Shown here: piece after piece, positions 39,050-50,368 of the stretch | Position numbering within the stretch: position 1 is the stretch's first letter | Layout: each line of letters starts with the position of its first letter | Assembly (NCBI GenBank): GCA_019614645.1 | Contig: JABWDB010000015.1 | Coordinates: 5,961,501 to 6,025,500 of the forward strand | Source: Stratiolaelaps scimitus | Lineage: Eukaryota; Arthropoda; Arachnida; Mesostigmata; Laelapidae | Length of the DNA stretch: 64,000 nt | Reading direction: 5' to 3' | The notes under the pieces: generated by a model | Seen by the model: the letters and a program-made list of their open reading frames with translations, nothing else | Database searches by the model: none | What the model was told of the DNA's origin: nothing | Made by a program: the position numbers and the translations under genes

Positions 39050-40190
39050 CCTGCAGCCGGGGAGGCACGACTTGCGTCGGCCGCAATGCTGCGATGAGCG
39101 GGATAGCACAAGGGCGAGCCGGGTCGCTCTGCTCGCTATCGGACTGCCCCCGCTGCCGCTGTAGAAGATGCGAGTGCTGCTGCTGCTGCTGCTGCTGCGG
39201 CGCCGGCAACGACGACAATTCCTCACCGGCGGTCAACAATTCCGACGACCGGTGCTGGCAGTTGCCCCCCCCCGCCAACCGGGGGAGTCACCAGTTGGCC
39301 GAACTAGCACTGGGGAATCACCGGCGGCCAACTGAAACGTCGTGCGAGACTCGTCACACAACTAATAGTATTAGCAGCAGCAGTAGCAGCATCGATGGTG
39401 GTGCTGGTGGTGGTGGTGGTTGTTGTTGTGATGCGGGTGACAGCGAGAGTTCTTGTCAAGGCAGTCACTTGACACGGGATTGATCCAGCCGTCGCGCCCG
39501 GCGAATGGGTGCATTGCCGGTGGGGCGAGACGTCCCTTCTTCTAATACGACGCGGCTCGAAGGCACAGAGAGACGGGAAGACCCCTGCAACATCAACAAC
39601 AACAATAACTGCAGCGACGATCGAACAGCATTCGTACGAATTTGTGGCTCGTTGACAATCGGCCAGCCTTGTTGTTCTTGTTGCTGCTGCTGCTGTTGTT
39701 GCCGTTCCCTATGCCGGTATCACTTGCCAGTTCTGTTTGGCTGTGCTTCACGCTGCCTACCCTCGACTAGTCCCGTCCACCCGCAACTTGCTGTATATAG
39801 CATTGAATTTTGCAGCGGCCAGCAAATCTCGCACCGCGTCGTGCTCAGACGCCCGCACGCGCACACACACGCCACATCCACGAACTCAACGAACACAACA
39901 GCACTCAACGAAACTCAACACAACACACATTTTTTCGCCAGACAACAACGACGGCGGCGGTGGCGGCGGCGTCGAGGCTGTCGACGTCGACGCCAATGCT
40001 GCCCGTAGAAGATTCTCGGCCGCGTTCTCTACCGACGTTTCTCAGTGTCTCTGCCCCTTGGGCACACGGCAGATCCGGCACTTATTCTCTGCCCCCCTCC
40101 GGCCGCACAGAGCACGTTCATACACGACGATTGTCGATGAGACTGTTTTGCTAAACGCTGGTCTCGGTATCCGGCCTTCGTACTTGCGGT

Positions 40191-40225
<35 letters not shown>

Positions 40226-41180
40226 ATATATATATATTGCATACGATATTGTAGTGGTGTCGTCGCTGGCTGTCGCGTTTCGTCAGTTGTCGATGGCCGT
40301 CAGTTCGCTCGACACCAGACGAGCACGGTCATTCTCGATCGGTCGATCAATTCATTAGTCAGTTAATGAGCCCCGACCAACCAACCAGCCAAGCAACTAT
40401 AGAATTGAGGCAAGCAGCCAGTAGTCATAGTCGTTGTATCGTAGTCGTACCCTCGGCGCCTATGTCAGATATCTTGGAAGGGGGGCACACAGTGTAAACA
40501 AGAGCGTTCGTTTTCACATCACACTACATTACGACGGGTTGTTTGTTGTCGATTCGTCAGACTCTAGTGTTGTCCTTATGTGTTCTATTATTCGAGAGAC
40601 GAGTCTGCTGCAGCTGCTGCTGCTGTTGTTGCTGTTACGACTTCCTCTCCTGCAGGAGCGACAACAGTTTGGCGGCCGTACTTCAAAAACACAGCGGCAT
40701 TAGCATGTCCCGCCGAACGACGCACCAGTCCTCCTGAATATCCTGATCTCGGGCCGCACTACCGGTCAGTGGTATCAACTCCGCTCAATGTAAATGGCAC
40801 ACACAAACAAAACGCACACGGATTACGGTAACGCCTGAGCGTTCGTTGTTGTGCTCGCTACCACCGATGCTGGATAGATGTTGTGGCGAGCGGGGAGATT
40901 CGGTGGGGTGGTGGTCTGTGTGTGTGGGGGGGTAACAATAACCGTCAACGCGAGCAACGAGCTAAGCAACGAGCGACGACTAATCAGTCAGCGCAGGACT
41001 ACTGTATGGAGCCACTGGCCAGCGACTTGGCTGTGCTATCACAATAACAACATCATCGGGACCGCCGCCCCGGTTCTCCTGTCTCCAGCTAACTCCGCAC
41101 GGCAGAAACACGATCGGCACCACCGCAGCCGCTACCGACGTCAGCGTCAGCTACATCCAGCCAACATCAGATATATATAA

Positions 41181-41219
<39 letters not shown>

Positions 41220-41924
41220 TAGCTAGCAGCACACAACACAGTGCTCAGACGGCCACCATCACAACAGCTCGGACGACTCCTTCGGACCGACAGCAGAAGC
41301 GCCTACGGTCGCCGGCGGCAGCCATAGCTCTAGCTGCTACAAACACAGACGCCGCCACCGAGACCAACACCAATACACAACTCAATAACAGCAGCAGCAG
41401 CAGCGGCGACGGCGGAGGCAGCGGGTCGCCAGAGCCAACAGGCGAGCGGTAGAATCGCCTGGGAGCGGGCGGGGTGGTTCAGCATCTCACCACCAGCGGG
41501 CTCGTTTGCTGTTGTCGTTCATAGGGTCCCCTCAGTAGAAAAGGAACGCACGCAGACGGACACAGCCATACGACGATGTTCGCACCGTTAGCCAAGGCAG
41601 CATATACAAGCTAGGACAAATACACAACAAGCAGCAGCAGCCGCCGCCGCCGCCACCAGCAGCAGCAGCAATAGTCGGTCAAGCTATGGAAAGTCGCTCG
41701 CTGGTGTAGGCCTCAGCTTCGAGCTGCCGCTAACGCAGAGATCAATAACATGAGTGCGGGGATCACGAGCGAACTCGCTAGCCACCGGATATACCACACT
41801 ACAATAGACTATATGGCCCGCTGCTGACGACGATAGCGGATTGATAAAGGACAAACCATAAAATGCAATAATGGTCTGCAGTGTATAAGGTCTAGTGTAA
41901 GGGAATGATGTTTTACAGCCGGCG

Positions 41925-42040
41925 CACCGGTGCACGGGTTCGATACGCACATTTGCATTTAAAGGGGTTATGAAGCAATTGCGAAAGTAGTATTGTGCAC
42001 GTTAAATGGTGGCTGTGAGTAAGCCCGGATAATTTACTTT
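41925..42040 (+). repeat. SINE-like family C, copy 2
   Basis: It carries ACGGGTTCGATACGCAC (B-box-like), ACATTTGCATTT, GAAGCAATTGCGAAAG, GCACGTTAAATGGTGGCTG and AGTAAGCCCGGA in the same order as the copy at 21240. A further partial copy of only the 3' half (CCGTGGACGTTAAATGTTGG) lies about 850 bases downstream near 42880. Both are in the RSF1/MDH intergenic interval. Confidence 0.65.
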
Positions 42041-42563
42041 ACATGACGCGCCGTACCTCCTCTCCTGGACGAGCGCCGCCATACTAGCAAGCGGCTGAAG
42101 ATTCGGCGGTGTCAGCTTAACGGAGACGAGACTGAGACCCAGTTGTGGGTTCACAAAAACCTTTATTGTATGAGAAAGCTAGGGAGGGAACATCTTGGAT
42201 GAATAGACGAGATACATCCCACGCCGCAGGGTCACATGCTTCCCTGGCTTCAGCTGTGGTCTTTCCTCCCACAGAAAACAATGTTTTACTCTAAGGCACC
42301 GAAGAACGTTTGGCGCGAAAAAGGATAAGTGGGCAGCAGACGAGTGTCCACATTAGCCAGGTACTGTACAAAAGTAGCTAGTTTTTTTTCTTTTCAACTC
42401 GGAAAAAGTTGCTAACTCTTGATCTGGAAGTCGCTGGTGGTGGATGTGCGGACTCCCGGTGTAACCAACCGGCGAGTGTGATAGGATTCCTTCAAAAAAA
42501 AAGTTTTCCGGCTGACTCTCAGCCAACATTTTCTTCAGGCCACATCACGTCGTCCCTGACCTT

Positions 42564-42713
42564 ACCCCGGCGCGGTGGCTTGGGCGGCTAAGCCTCTGGC
42601 TATCGGAAGCCAGAGGTCGCAGGTTCGAGCATCGCTGTGTGACATATAAGAGAGCTTAAGCATTGTAAAATTGCAGCTCCTTTAATAAACCAATAAAACC
42701 TTTACCTTTACCC
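42564..42713 (+). repeat. tRNA-derived SINE, family A, copy 3
   Basis: Full-length family A copy: GGCGCGGTGGCTTGGGCGGC head, GGTTCGAGCATCG B-box variant, AGAGAGCTTAAGCATTGTAA core and TTTACCTTTACC tail. The repeated TTTACC tail, not poly-A, is typical of SINEs mobilised by LINEs that recognise a specific 3' end. It lies between RSF1 and the MDH-like locus. Confidence 0.85.
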
Positions 42714-43319
42714 CCAACCCCACATACGTATATATCTTTATATATATCTTTACTCTAAGAAAAGAAAACAAATGGCCATACATGGCCATAACATCTTTTC
42801 CCCACCGCAGTCATTATTTGTTTTCGATGACACCGAGATACTTGTATAAATAGTCCGGTAGTGTACAAATTAAAGCCGTACCGTGGACGTTAAATGTTGG
42901 CTGAGAGTTAGCCCGAAAACCTTTAGTGTACAATTTGAACAATTGAGTTAGAGCATCCGACTATCGCAGGCTATGCTTACCAAACGTCCGTCAAGCAGGG
43001 TTGCCCGGCTTATTGACGATACTGTACGAACCATTGTGGCACCGCCAGGTATCACTCGGAGAAGCTGGTACGGGATGGCGAGCATAAGGAGAAATTCACG
43101 ATCAAGAGCACCCTTTGGCTAGAAATCGAATCTCGATTAAATTTTACGGCTGTATTCTGCTGTCACGCACTGAAAGACGTCGATCCAAACACGAGTTGGG
43201 TCAAACGTGTTATTTCAGAAACCAAATTGCCCGCCGGCAGATTATCATAGCAGACGCCACTGTTTGGGTAGGCTCACAGTGGAATTGCTGACACTGTGTG
43301 ACTTTGAGAGCAGGACGTC

Positions 43320-43495
43320 CCGCGCTAGTCAGTTCGGTTTCTGCTGCGACCGTTTCCAGATTGGTTGGTGGACGAGCCCAACGCGCGCGCCCCCGGGTGA
43401 AATTGTCCAAGCAGCGATAGTTGTCGAGTTGTGCCGAGTGTGTTTCACTGTCGGTTGTTGAGTTGACAGCTAAACTCAACGAGCCAGGCTTCAAA
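43320..43495 (+). promoter_or_regulatory. Probable 5' UTR / promoter-proximal region of the MDH-like locus
   Basis: The 170 bases before the leader ATG at 43496 are GC-rich in the middle (a GCGCGCGCCCCCGGG block near 43383) and contain no upstream stop-free frame with motif content. The ATG is preceded by TTCAAA, giving A at position -3, a favourable initiation context. Retention of a plausible 5' UTR argues against a simple dead 3' fragment. No TATA box is evident. Confidence 0.35.
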
Positions 43496-44057
43496 ATGAT
43501 TGCCCACCGCACCGTAAGCAGGTTGGCCAGCCTGAGCGCCGTCCGTAGTTTCGCCACCTCCCAGCGGAGCAATGTTAAACACGTTTATTGCCGAAGCCAA
43601 GGGCCTCGATCCCGTCTCGATGTCCGTACCCGTCGTTGGCGGTCACGCCGGCATCACGATCATTCCCCTTGTTTCGCAGGCGTCGCCGAAGGTCGACTTC
43701 CCGCAGGATCAGCTCGAGAAGCTGACGAAACGTATCCAGGAGGCTGGCACGGAGGTCGTTCAGGCCAAAGCAGGAGCTGGCAGCGCCACCCTGTCAATGG
43801 CGTTCGCCGGCGCCCGATTCGTATTCAGCCTTGTGTCCGCTATCCAGGGCAAGACAAACATCGTCGAGTGTGCGTACGTCAAGTCCGATGTGGGTGACGC
43901 CGGCTTCTTCTCCACCCCATTGGTTCTTGGCAAGAACGGCATGGAGAAGAATCTCGGTCTTGGCAAACTGTCGAAGTTCGAGGAGAAGATGGTTGCGGAC
44001 GCTATGGACGAGCTCAAGAAGTCCGTCAAGAAGGGTATCGACTTTGCCAACAAGTAA
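43496..44057 (+). pseudogene. Truncated, frame-broken mitochondrial malate dehydrogenase (leader plus C-terminal half)
   Basis: From 43496 a typical mitochondrial leader is encoded ([20 protein letters not shown], then TSQRSN). Instead of the expected Rossmann fold (the GASGGIGQ region), the DNA passes within a few bases into the C-terminal half of mitochondrial malate dehydrogenase, but one frame away. That half is open from the ATG at 43572 to the TAA ending at 44057 (161 codons). It shows [30 protein letters not shown] with the catalytic His, [20 protein letters not shown] and [20 protein letters not shown]. About half of the usual ~335-residue enzyme is missing, including NAD binding and the Asp/Arg substrate residues, so it cannot catalyse MDH chemistry alone. 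No intron can bridge the junction in frame with the visible AG sites. Options are a deletion pseudogene, an assembly deletion, or a short protein starting at 43572. The lack of stops in the second half suggests recent breakage or continued use. Confidence 0.8.
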
Positions 44058-45632
44058 ACAACGAACTGAAGATTACGTATGGGACGTGCTTGATAACAGC
44101 AGCAGCAACAGCAACAGGGCTAAGACAACCCACCACCATCAACAACAACAACAACAGCAACAATTACGACATCCATATTTGTAAGGCTATATCAAAGACT
44201 ATCATCTTAACCGCGCCGCATCCCACCCCCGCCCCCCCATCCAGTGGGCAAACTCAATCAGCGGATGATGTCAATGGAATTAGAACGTTTCCATGGAGCA
44301 CCGTCGAAACGTCTGATAGCACAGTGCAACAATGAATAGGCTCACCAATATGCGAAAGCAACAAAAACACACCGAACAGATACCAGCAATACGTACGGCC
44401 TACTCCGACGAATGTGTGAATTACCCTTATAATAATAATTATTATTATTATCATTCTTGTTATTGATGACATATAGCGAAATCGAGAACGCCTTCCAAGG
44501 TCGAATATAGAAGTAAGTGAATTTTTTCGTAGCTGGTCGACGGATGCCGATAAACAAACAAACAAACAAGCAAGCACCCACAGGCGGGCCAACCAAGGAA
44601 TCACTGCTGTCCAGCGTGAGCACCGCCATGAATCTTCTAGCGGGGCGCGGTTGCTTCAGTCATACGTAGAGTCACGGGGACAAATGAAATCTCTGCTATT
44701 CATCAATGTGTGATATTGATCAATAATGATGCTCGATCGAGTTCAATGAATGCCGTGTTTATGATAGAGGTGAAAGTCAGCCTGCACGCGGAGGCATATG
44801 ATGTTTTTAAGGTTAAACTGAATGAGGAGACAGATACAAACAAAAGTGTGTGTGTCATTGAAAGGAAGAATAAAAAGAATATTAAAGAAAAAAAAACAGT
44901 AAACGAAACCATACGTTTTCCTTATCGTAGCTGACTCGGTGTTTAATCCCGGTAGAGGCAGTGGTCGTCAGTGCGAGGGGCTCTTGCTCGAGCCCTGTAT
45001 CTAGCCATTTATACAATACTCGGATCCATTACGAATCGTCGAACTTAGTCCTAACTCTTAGTCGTTCGAATCTGTGAAATTAATCTCGGAAATTATCATC
45101 GTGCTGTTCACTATCTCAATTTACCTGTTCTCAATACGTTAATTAATTAAAACGTATTGCTCGTCTCATTCCTATATGAATCAGATGTTTTTTTTTCTTT
45201 CGCCGCTTATTATAATTGCGGGGTCGTTATCACGCCGTGTTACAATTGTTGTTTTTACAATTCTCTGCAAAACTTTAGATTATATGAAGTGACATTGGCA
45301 TGCTAATGCTCGCCCCGTGCGCGCATGGACTAGGACTAACAATTATTCGCTGATATAATCCTCACGATACAGAGTGATGATACCAGTGACGGCGATTTTG
45401 TGATAAGATAGACAGACGCTCCCATCCAAGTCGCGGGTGAGATAACCGTAGATGATCTTATCTGTAGATTCATATCATGCAATGAGCTCAAGTCTCGCTG
45501 GCACGGCGATAATTGACACCATGCATCCGGTGTTGCGTTTGCAGCTCAGGTTAAAACAGAAGACATTTAAATAAACGGAGCCATCCGTTAACTTCCACCT
45601 CAGACAACGCTGGGGAATGACTATCTTTCTCT

Positions 45633-45682
<50 letters not shown>

Positions 45683-47616
45683 ACTTCAGCCTATTTCCAT
45701 CTCTGGGAACATATTAGCAAACGTTTATGTCACCATATCGAATCGTGTACACAGACTATAACCTCGCCATAGTATTTTTATTATTATTTTTGTCAAACTT
45801 TCGGTAGCCTTACCAGCAGCCTATTTTCCCTTAACGCTCGTATTCGTTTCACCTGTTTGGCCCAAACTTTTTAGCCTCCTCCGTGAGGCCCAGTGTGTTC
45901 GTTACCTATCGACCGTCCAAGTCTCCAGAGCAGTAAAGTCATGGTGCAGACACTCCGCCAACAAACCTGGTGCGGGTGGATTTTCCCGCACCATACGTGT
46001 ATTATGGCATCCACCATAAATTGCCTCTTGTTCTCACTGTGCATAAATATATTGTAATAATGAATTTCATCTCCCTCCATCTCCCTCTTCGCTACTCGAG
46101 TTCCGGTGTAGCCGTTACTGATTTCTTAATCGGTAGCTTTTCAATTTAATTCCAGTATATTTTCCAGGTGCAACCTTGCGGTTCAAGTGTCTTTTTTTCG
46201 GATCGAACCCGCCCATCCCTCAGGCTTGTCATCTTCTTCATGTCATTAGCAGTCATACAGCATCAAAGTTGTTGCTGCTGCTGCTGCCGCCGCCGCCATA
46301 GTGTTAATGTCATCGTTTGTCAAGGGCCTTCCACCGGCCTCAGATAGGCGCTTTTCCTAGTGTTTTCCTCGCCCCGGGAACCGGGGACGGCGACTTCCCC
46401 TTCGAAGAGTTCAACAGGGAAGATAGACCGGCATTGTATGACGTCGCGGACTACTGAAGCTCGTTGGTTGTGGCTCAACCGTTTAAAGTTACCTATTATT
46501 ATTATTACGGCCGTTAGCTATACATCACCATAGGCACGAAGAAGCACTTCCACAATGGTCTACTAACCAACAGCCTGGTACAGCTCCACAAGACTCCTTT
46601 CCAAACAATTCTTAAATCGAAATCAAGCAAACGCTCGGTCGATGAAATGATAAATCTGTTCTGTGCAACCAGCGCTGCCTAGCAGATTGCCCTATTTATA
46701 ATTAGTCGCTGAGAGGCGGTCTGAAACCTAAGACAAATAGAAAAAAAAGATCAAATATATAGTTTTTGATAGTACAATTTCTACGTGCACATCATACATT
46801 TATGACAAAAATATGTGGGCGATGGGACAGTGTTTCACGTCGAAGCTCTATCACCATCGACGCAGTTGATAGTCATGCTTATCAGAAAGGAGCTGCCGAT
46901 GTTTTGACCCAATATATATATATATATATATATATTTACTACTATTAGGTATATATATAGTCTTATAAAGCAATGCCGAAAGCAGTACCGTGGACGTTAA
47001 ATGTTGGCTGCGGTCAGCCCGGAAATTTTTGTTTTTATAGATATATTTCCCCCCAAGTAATCCCTAGAAACAATTCCCAATTATTGTATGTTTGAATAAA
47101 TTACGTTCCAAACTCCTATATATATATATATAATATATATATATATTTTTTCAAACATAAAATAATTGGGAATTGTTTCTAGGAATATATATGGATTCGT
47201 TAGTAATCCTGAGCAAGCAATGCCCAACCTGTTCGATCAACACATGCGTTAACAGCTACAATCGTCTATGTGATCACCTGTCCGATCTATTCCGCAGCGG
47301 GAGCAAACGGTTGCTTGTTTAATCGTCGTTGTTCTCATGAAATACAATTGCTATTAACTTATTCGTTGCGCCACCTATGTGTATATATCGTGATTTTAGT
47401 TGTCGTTACACTATTAAGAAGGAATTATACAGTTATGACGAACCACGCCTAGGCACCCGCAATCTGTAGTTCATCAATATTTATCTTGAGTTTGTCTGCG
47501 GGGGCGTCTGTTTCACAGCTTCCCTCTGTTAATGAGCTGCCGGTGGTGCCATGCGTCATTCACGTGTGCATTGGTTATTATCGCAATGTGCGCTATAGAG
47601 GAATTCGCTTTCCCAC
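44058..47616. other. Noncoding interval between the MDH-like locus and U2 copy 1
   Basis: I see no gene. The first 150 bases carry CAA/CAG-type repeats suited to a 3' UTR. (TA)n tracts lie near 45643-45680 and 46912-46935, (GCT/GCC)n near 46270-46298 and (ATT)n near 44430-44450. A tRNA-like sequence near 44950-45005 (GGTAGAGGCAGTGG, then CTCGAGCCC) may be a SINE relic. A 3' part of SINE family C lies at 46968-47033 and a large palindrome at 47054-47190. Confidence 0.55.
47054..47190. repeat. Long inverted repeat with TA-rich loop (facing partial copies of repeat family D)
   Basis: Left arm about 47054-47095 and right arm about 47150-47190 are near-perfect reverse complements over some 38 bases; the right arm reads TTCAAACATAAAATAATTGG and continues GAATTGTTTCTAGG. 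The loop of about 50 bases is mostly TA dinucleotides, so a cruciform is likely. The same arm sequence occurs singly near 31495 and 49186, so the palindrome consists of two head-to-head fragments of a dispersed repeat. It lies about 700 bases upstream of U2 copy 1. Confidence 0.8.
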
Positions 47617-47885
47617 GCTCTGCTTCGCGTACCCTGGGGGCGCAGGTAACAGCTTTTGATTTCTTCACCCGAGCGATATACGGCAACAATTCTGGTAACG
47701 TGTACGCGGAAACACGTATTCCGTGTTATAGAATTAATCCGTGCCCGGGGTTGAAAAGCTAATGATTTCTTTTAAGCTAACTGCGTACTCGCAAATTGAG
47801 TGAATTTCATCTGAACGCATTCAGGGAGACCCGACGGCGCGAAATGCAAGTATACCATTGGTTTGATGGCCGACGTGTCAATGGT
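47617..47885 (+). promoter_or_regulatory. U2 snRNA promoter, copy 1
   Basis: About 265 bases immediately upstream of U2 copy 1 match the same interval upstream of copy 2 almost base for base, with small differences only at the distal end (about 47650-47665). snRNA promoters of animals use a proximal sequence element around -65 to -40. The corresponding conserved segment here is GCGAAATGCAAGTATACCAT at about -67 to -48, followed by a conserved GGCCGACGTGTCAATGGT up to the start. No TATA box is seen at -30, as expected of an RNA polymerase II snRNA gene. Confidence 0.7.
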
Positions 47886-48076
47886 ATCGCTTCTCGGCCT
47901 TTTGGCTAAGATCAAAGTGTAGTATCTGTTCTTATCAGCTTAATATCTGATACGGGGGACATCGTCCCCCAAGATATTAAACTATTTTTTGGGACAGGGC
48001 CGAGTGCTCGGGGCTTGCTTCACCTCGGCCGCGGGTTGGCCTGGTATAGCACTACCTCCAGGATCGGCCCACTCCC
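47886..48076 (+). ncRNA. U2: U2 spliceosomal snRNA, copy 1
   Basis: The sequence starts ATCGCTTCTCGGCCTTTTGG, the universal U2 5' end (stem I), followed by the branch-point recognition segment GTGTAGTATCTGTTC, stem IIa/b, an Sm site ATTTTTTGG, stem-loop III/IV with GGGGCTTGC and the 3' GGCCTGGTATAGCACTACCT hairpin. U2 base-pairs with the intron branch site in the spliceosome. Compared with copy 2 it has A-to-G just 3' of the Sm site and C-to-T in the 3' side of the inner loop III stem, which changes a G-C to a G-U pair, so the fold is kept. A conserved CTAAACAAACCAAAAATAT follows and may be the 3' box. The exact 3' end is uncertain by a few bases. Confidence 0.97.
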
Positions 48077-48095
48077 TAAACAAACCAAAAATATG

Positions 48096-49900
48096 GAAAC
48101 GGCAGTGTTGCAATGACCGTTGTCAGCCACTAAATAGCCTCGCCCAATCCACATTCGTTCAGAATCCACTGATCTGCGATGCTGGTGCATCTCACGGGCC
48201 CATCCATTGTGATATCACGCAGACCGAGCCCCACTTGGTCCGTTCCCGCCCAATGTTCGAGAAAGATGGCCGCTTGCAACGTGTTTCTCTCACAAATCTA
48301 TTACCGAAGAGGATAAGGAAGAGGATGTAAAAATAACTCCCTTCTAACTTGATTGCAAGCTACTGCAATTCGATTTCAGTGGGTCCACTTAAACTGAGGT
48401 ATAGACAGAGAGCCTAGCCTCCAATTATGTCCCTTCTAAGTTCGTTCAACCTGCGACAACTGCTTCAGGAAAGCTCCACAATGACTCCTCGACAGTTGTT
48501 CCTTTTGTTTTTGCCAAACAATTCTTGAATTTCGCATGTGCAGCCACATCGCCTAATGCTGCAAAGTTGTCAGCGATCGTTTTCGATTATCACTATTTCG
48601 TCGTTCGGTTTGTATGTTTGAAACATAACAGTTTATTTCGTAGCAAACAATAGCGAATTCATAATAACACCCTTTAATCTAATTCACACTAATAGAAATA
48701 ATTTTATATTATCATGCTTTGCAGCAAAAAAAAAAGAGAACTAGTAATATAATAATATTATTGCAATTATAATATATCATTCGTATTAGTTTAGATATTA
48801 TCCAGACAGTGCATACGACTATCCCGTGTAGGCTGCCACCTTCTGAAAGAGTTTTTTCTTTCATATAATAATACCGTATTCTTTTTGTGTTTCAATTCCT
48901 GCCCGCAGAACATTTTCCCCTTGTAAGCGTTGGAAAAATTTGCAGCAAAGTAACGTAGGCACGCCGTAGAGTGTATGCGACGCAATCGTTCAAGCGCAAT
49001 TAGCGGTTTGCTTAAAATCTAGCATATATAAATCCTGCTTTGAAAGGATGAAGGTTAATGTTTATTGGTTTATGAAGGGAAGTGCAATTTTTGCAATGCT
49101 TAAGATCTCTTTTCTTATATGTCACCAACAGGCCGCGAGGGTCGAACCTTTAGATCAAGTATATATGTTCATAAACATATATATTTATTCAGACATACAA
49201 TAATTGGGAATTATTTCTAGGGATTATTGGGGTGGGGAGAGGGAATTAGCTGGGACCGGGGCTGAGGCCGACATTGTTCCAAGGAAAGTCTCATTGTCCC
49301 GAGGAAGGTACCATTGTTCATAAATGATCCTGCAGAACTAATGTCGAACTTAGGGCAGTGTTAGGAGTGGCGTTAACGGCTGCAATCGTCCAGCCTGACC
49401 ACCTTTTCAAGTTCGCTAGCGTGGCGCAAAACGTTAGCCGTTCATTGTTATGATGTCCTCGTTAAGTGTGAATGTAGTTAATTGTTGTATTCTTCTTGTC
49501 GTCGCGTCTCTTCGACCTGAACTCATGTACCCTTTGCCTCGATAGATTCTCCGAAGCAATGCTAGTTGTACCGTGGACGTTAAATGTTCGATGCTGAACG
49601 TGTCAGGCCCAGAGCATTTACTGATATATTCTCCTATTTTTTGGGGTCGTCCGTCCATTTTTGGCTTGGGGTCGATTTCGGAGATTTCTATGTCGAAGCC
49701 GTTCATCCGATAATAAGCTGGTTAAGAGATGCTACCGCAGATGTGGGTCATGCGTCACGTGGCCATCTGCGCCCATCACGGTGACTCCATATACTAAACG
49801 CTGGCCGGCGATCGTGAGCCGCTGTCCCGTTTATGCAAAGTCTACTAACCACAGCAGTCAGTCACAAGGTGCTTTTCGAGAACGCCTCTCTTCTCCTTCT
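48096..49900. other. Spacer between the two U2 genes
   Basis: Homology between the two U2 units ends about 20 bases past the RNA on the left and near 49901 on the right. In between I see no gene. There is a reverse fragment of SINE family A near 49052-49150, a copy of repeat family D at about 49185-49310 and a 3' fragment of SINE family C near 49553-49600. Dispersed-repeat fragments occur upstream of both U2 copies, though in a different order. Confidence 0.55.
49052..49150 (-). repeat. tRNA-derived SINE, family A, reverse fragment
   Basis: On the minus strand it reads GGTTCGACCCTCGCGG-like remains of the B-box region, then AAGAGATCTTAAGCATTGCA and CATAAACCAATAAACATTAACC at the tail. The tRNA head beyond the B-box is missing or too diverged to see. 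It lies in the spacer between the two U2 genes. Confidence 0.7.
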
Positions 49901-50177
49901 GCTCTGCTTCGTGCTCTACCCTGGGGGCGCCGGTAACAACTTCTAAGCCAGCTTTCTTCACCCGAGCGATATACGACAACAATTCTGGTAACGTGTACGC
50001 GGAAACACGTATTCCGTGTTATGGAATTAATCCGTGCCAGGCTCGAAAAGTTAATGATTTCTTTTAAGCTAGCTGCGTACTCGCAAATTGAGTGAATTTC
50101 ATCTGAACGCATTCAGGGAAATCCGACGGCGCGAAATGCAAGTATACCATTGGTTTGATGGCCGACGTGTCAATGGT
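49901..50177 (+). promoter_or_regulatory. U2 snRNA promoter, copy 2
   Basis: Near-identical to the upstream region of U2 copy 1. Shared blocks include ACGTGTACGCGGAAACACGT, a short palindrome-like element about 160-180 bases upstream, and GCGAAATGCAAGTATACCAT at the position expected for a proximal sequence element. Conservation of the distal block as well as the proximal one suggests either functional constraint (a distal element) or recent duplication and gene conversion. Confidence 0.7.
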
Positions 50178-50368
50178 ATCGCTTCTCGGCCTTTTGGCTA
50201 AGATCAAAGTGTAGTATCTGTTCTTATCAGCTTAATATCTGATACGGGGGACATCGTCCCCCAAGATATTAAACTATTTTTTGGAACAGGGCCGAGTGCT
50301 CGGGGCTTGCTCCACCTCGGCCGCGGGTTGGCCTGGTATAGCACTACCTCCAGGATCGGCCCACTCCC
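50178..50368 (+). ncRNA. U2: U2 spliceosomal snRNA, copy 2
   Basis: Identical in order to copy 1: the ATCGCTTCTCGGCCTTTTGG 5' end, GTAGTA branch-site recognition, Sm site ATTTTTTGG and terminal hairpin GGCCTGGTATAGCACTACCT. At the two sites where the copies differ, this one has A after the Sm site and GCTCC in stem III, both closer to the Drosophila and vertebrate U2 consensus as I recall it. It may therefore be the better-conserved locus. Both copies look functional. The conserved CTAAACAAACCAAAAATAT follows, after which the copies diverge. Confidence 0.97.

Larger units (their letters stand above)
39050..43495. other. RSF1 upstream region and intergenic interval
   Basis: This stretch lies between the RSF1 start codon (minus strand) and the MDH-like locus (plus strand), so it holds both promoters and 5' UTRs. 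It is rich in trinucleotide runs: CTG/CAG near 39176-39205, GGT near 39400-39420, CAG near 41385-41405 and CCG near 41640-41660. (TA)n tracts lie near 40192-40238 and 41170-41221. SINE family C lies at about 41925-42035 and 42870-42930, and SINE family A at 42564-42712. Open frames here are translations of the triplet repeats. Confidence 0.55.

Noticed and set aside
38374..39483. 369-codon plus-strand frame over RSF1 exon 1
   Set aside because: Arg/Pro/Leu/Cys runs are the antisense of the triplet repeats in RSF1 exon 1, which has clear homology on the minus strand.
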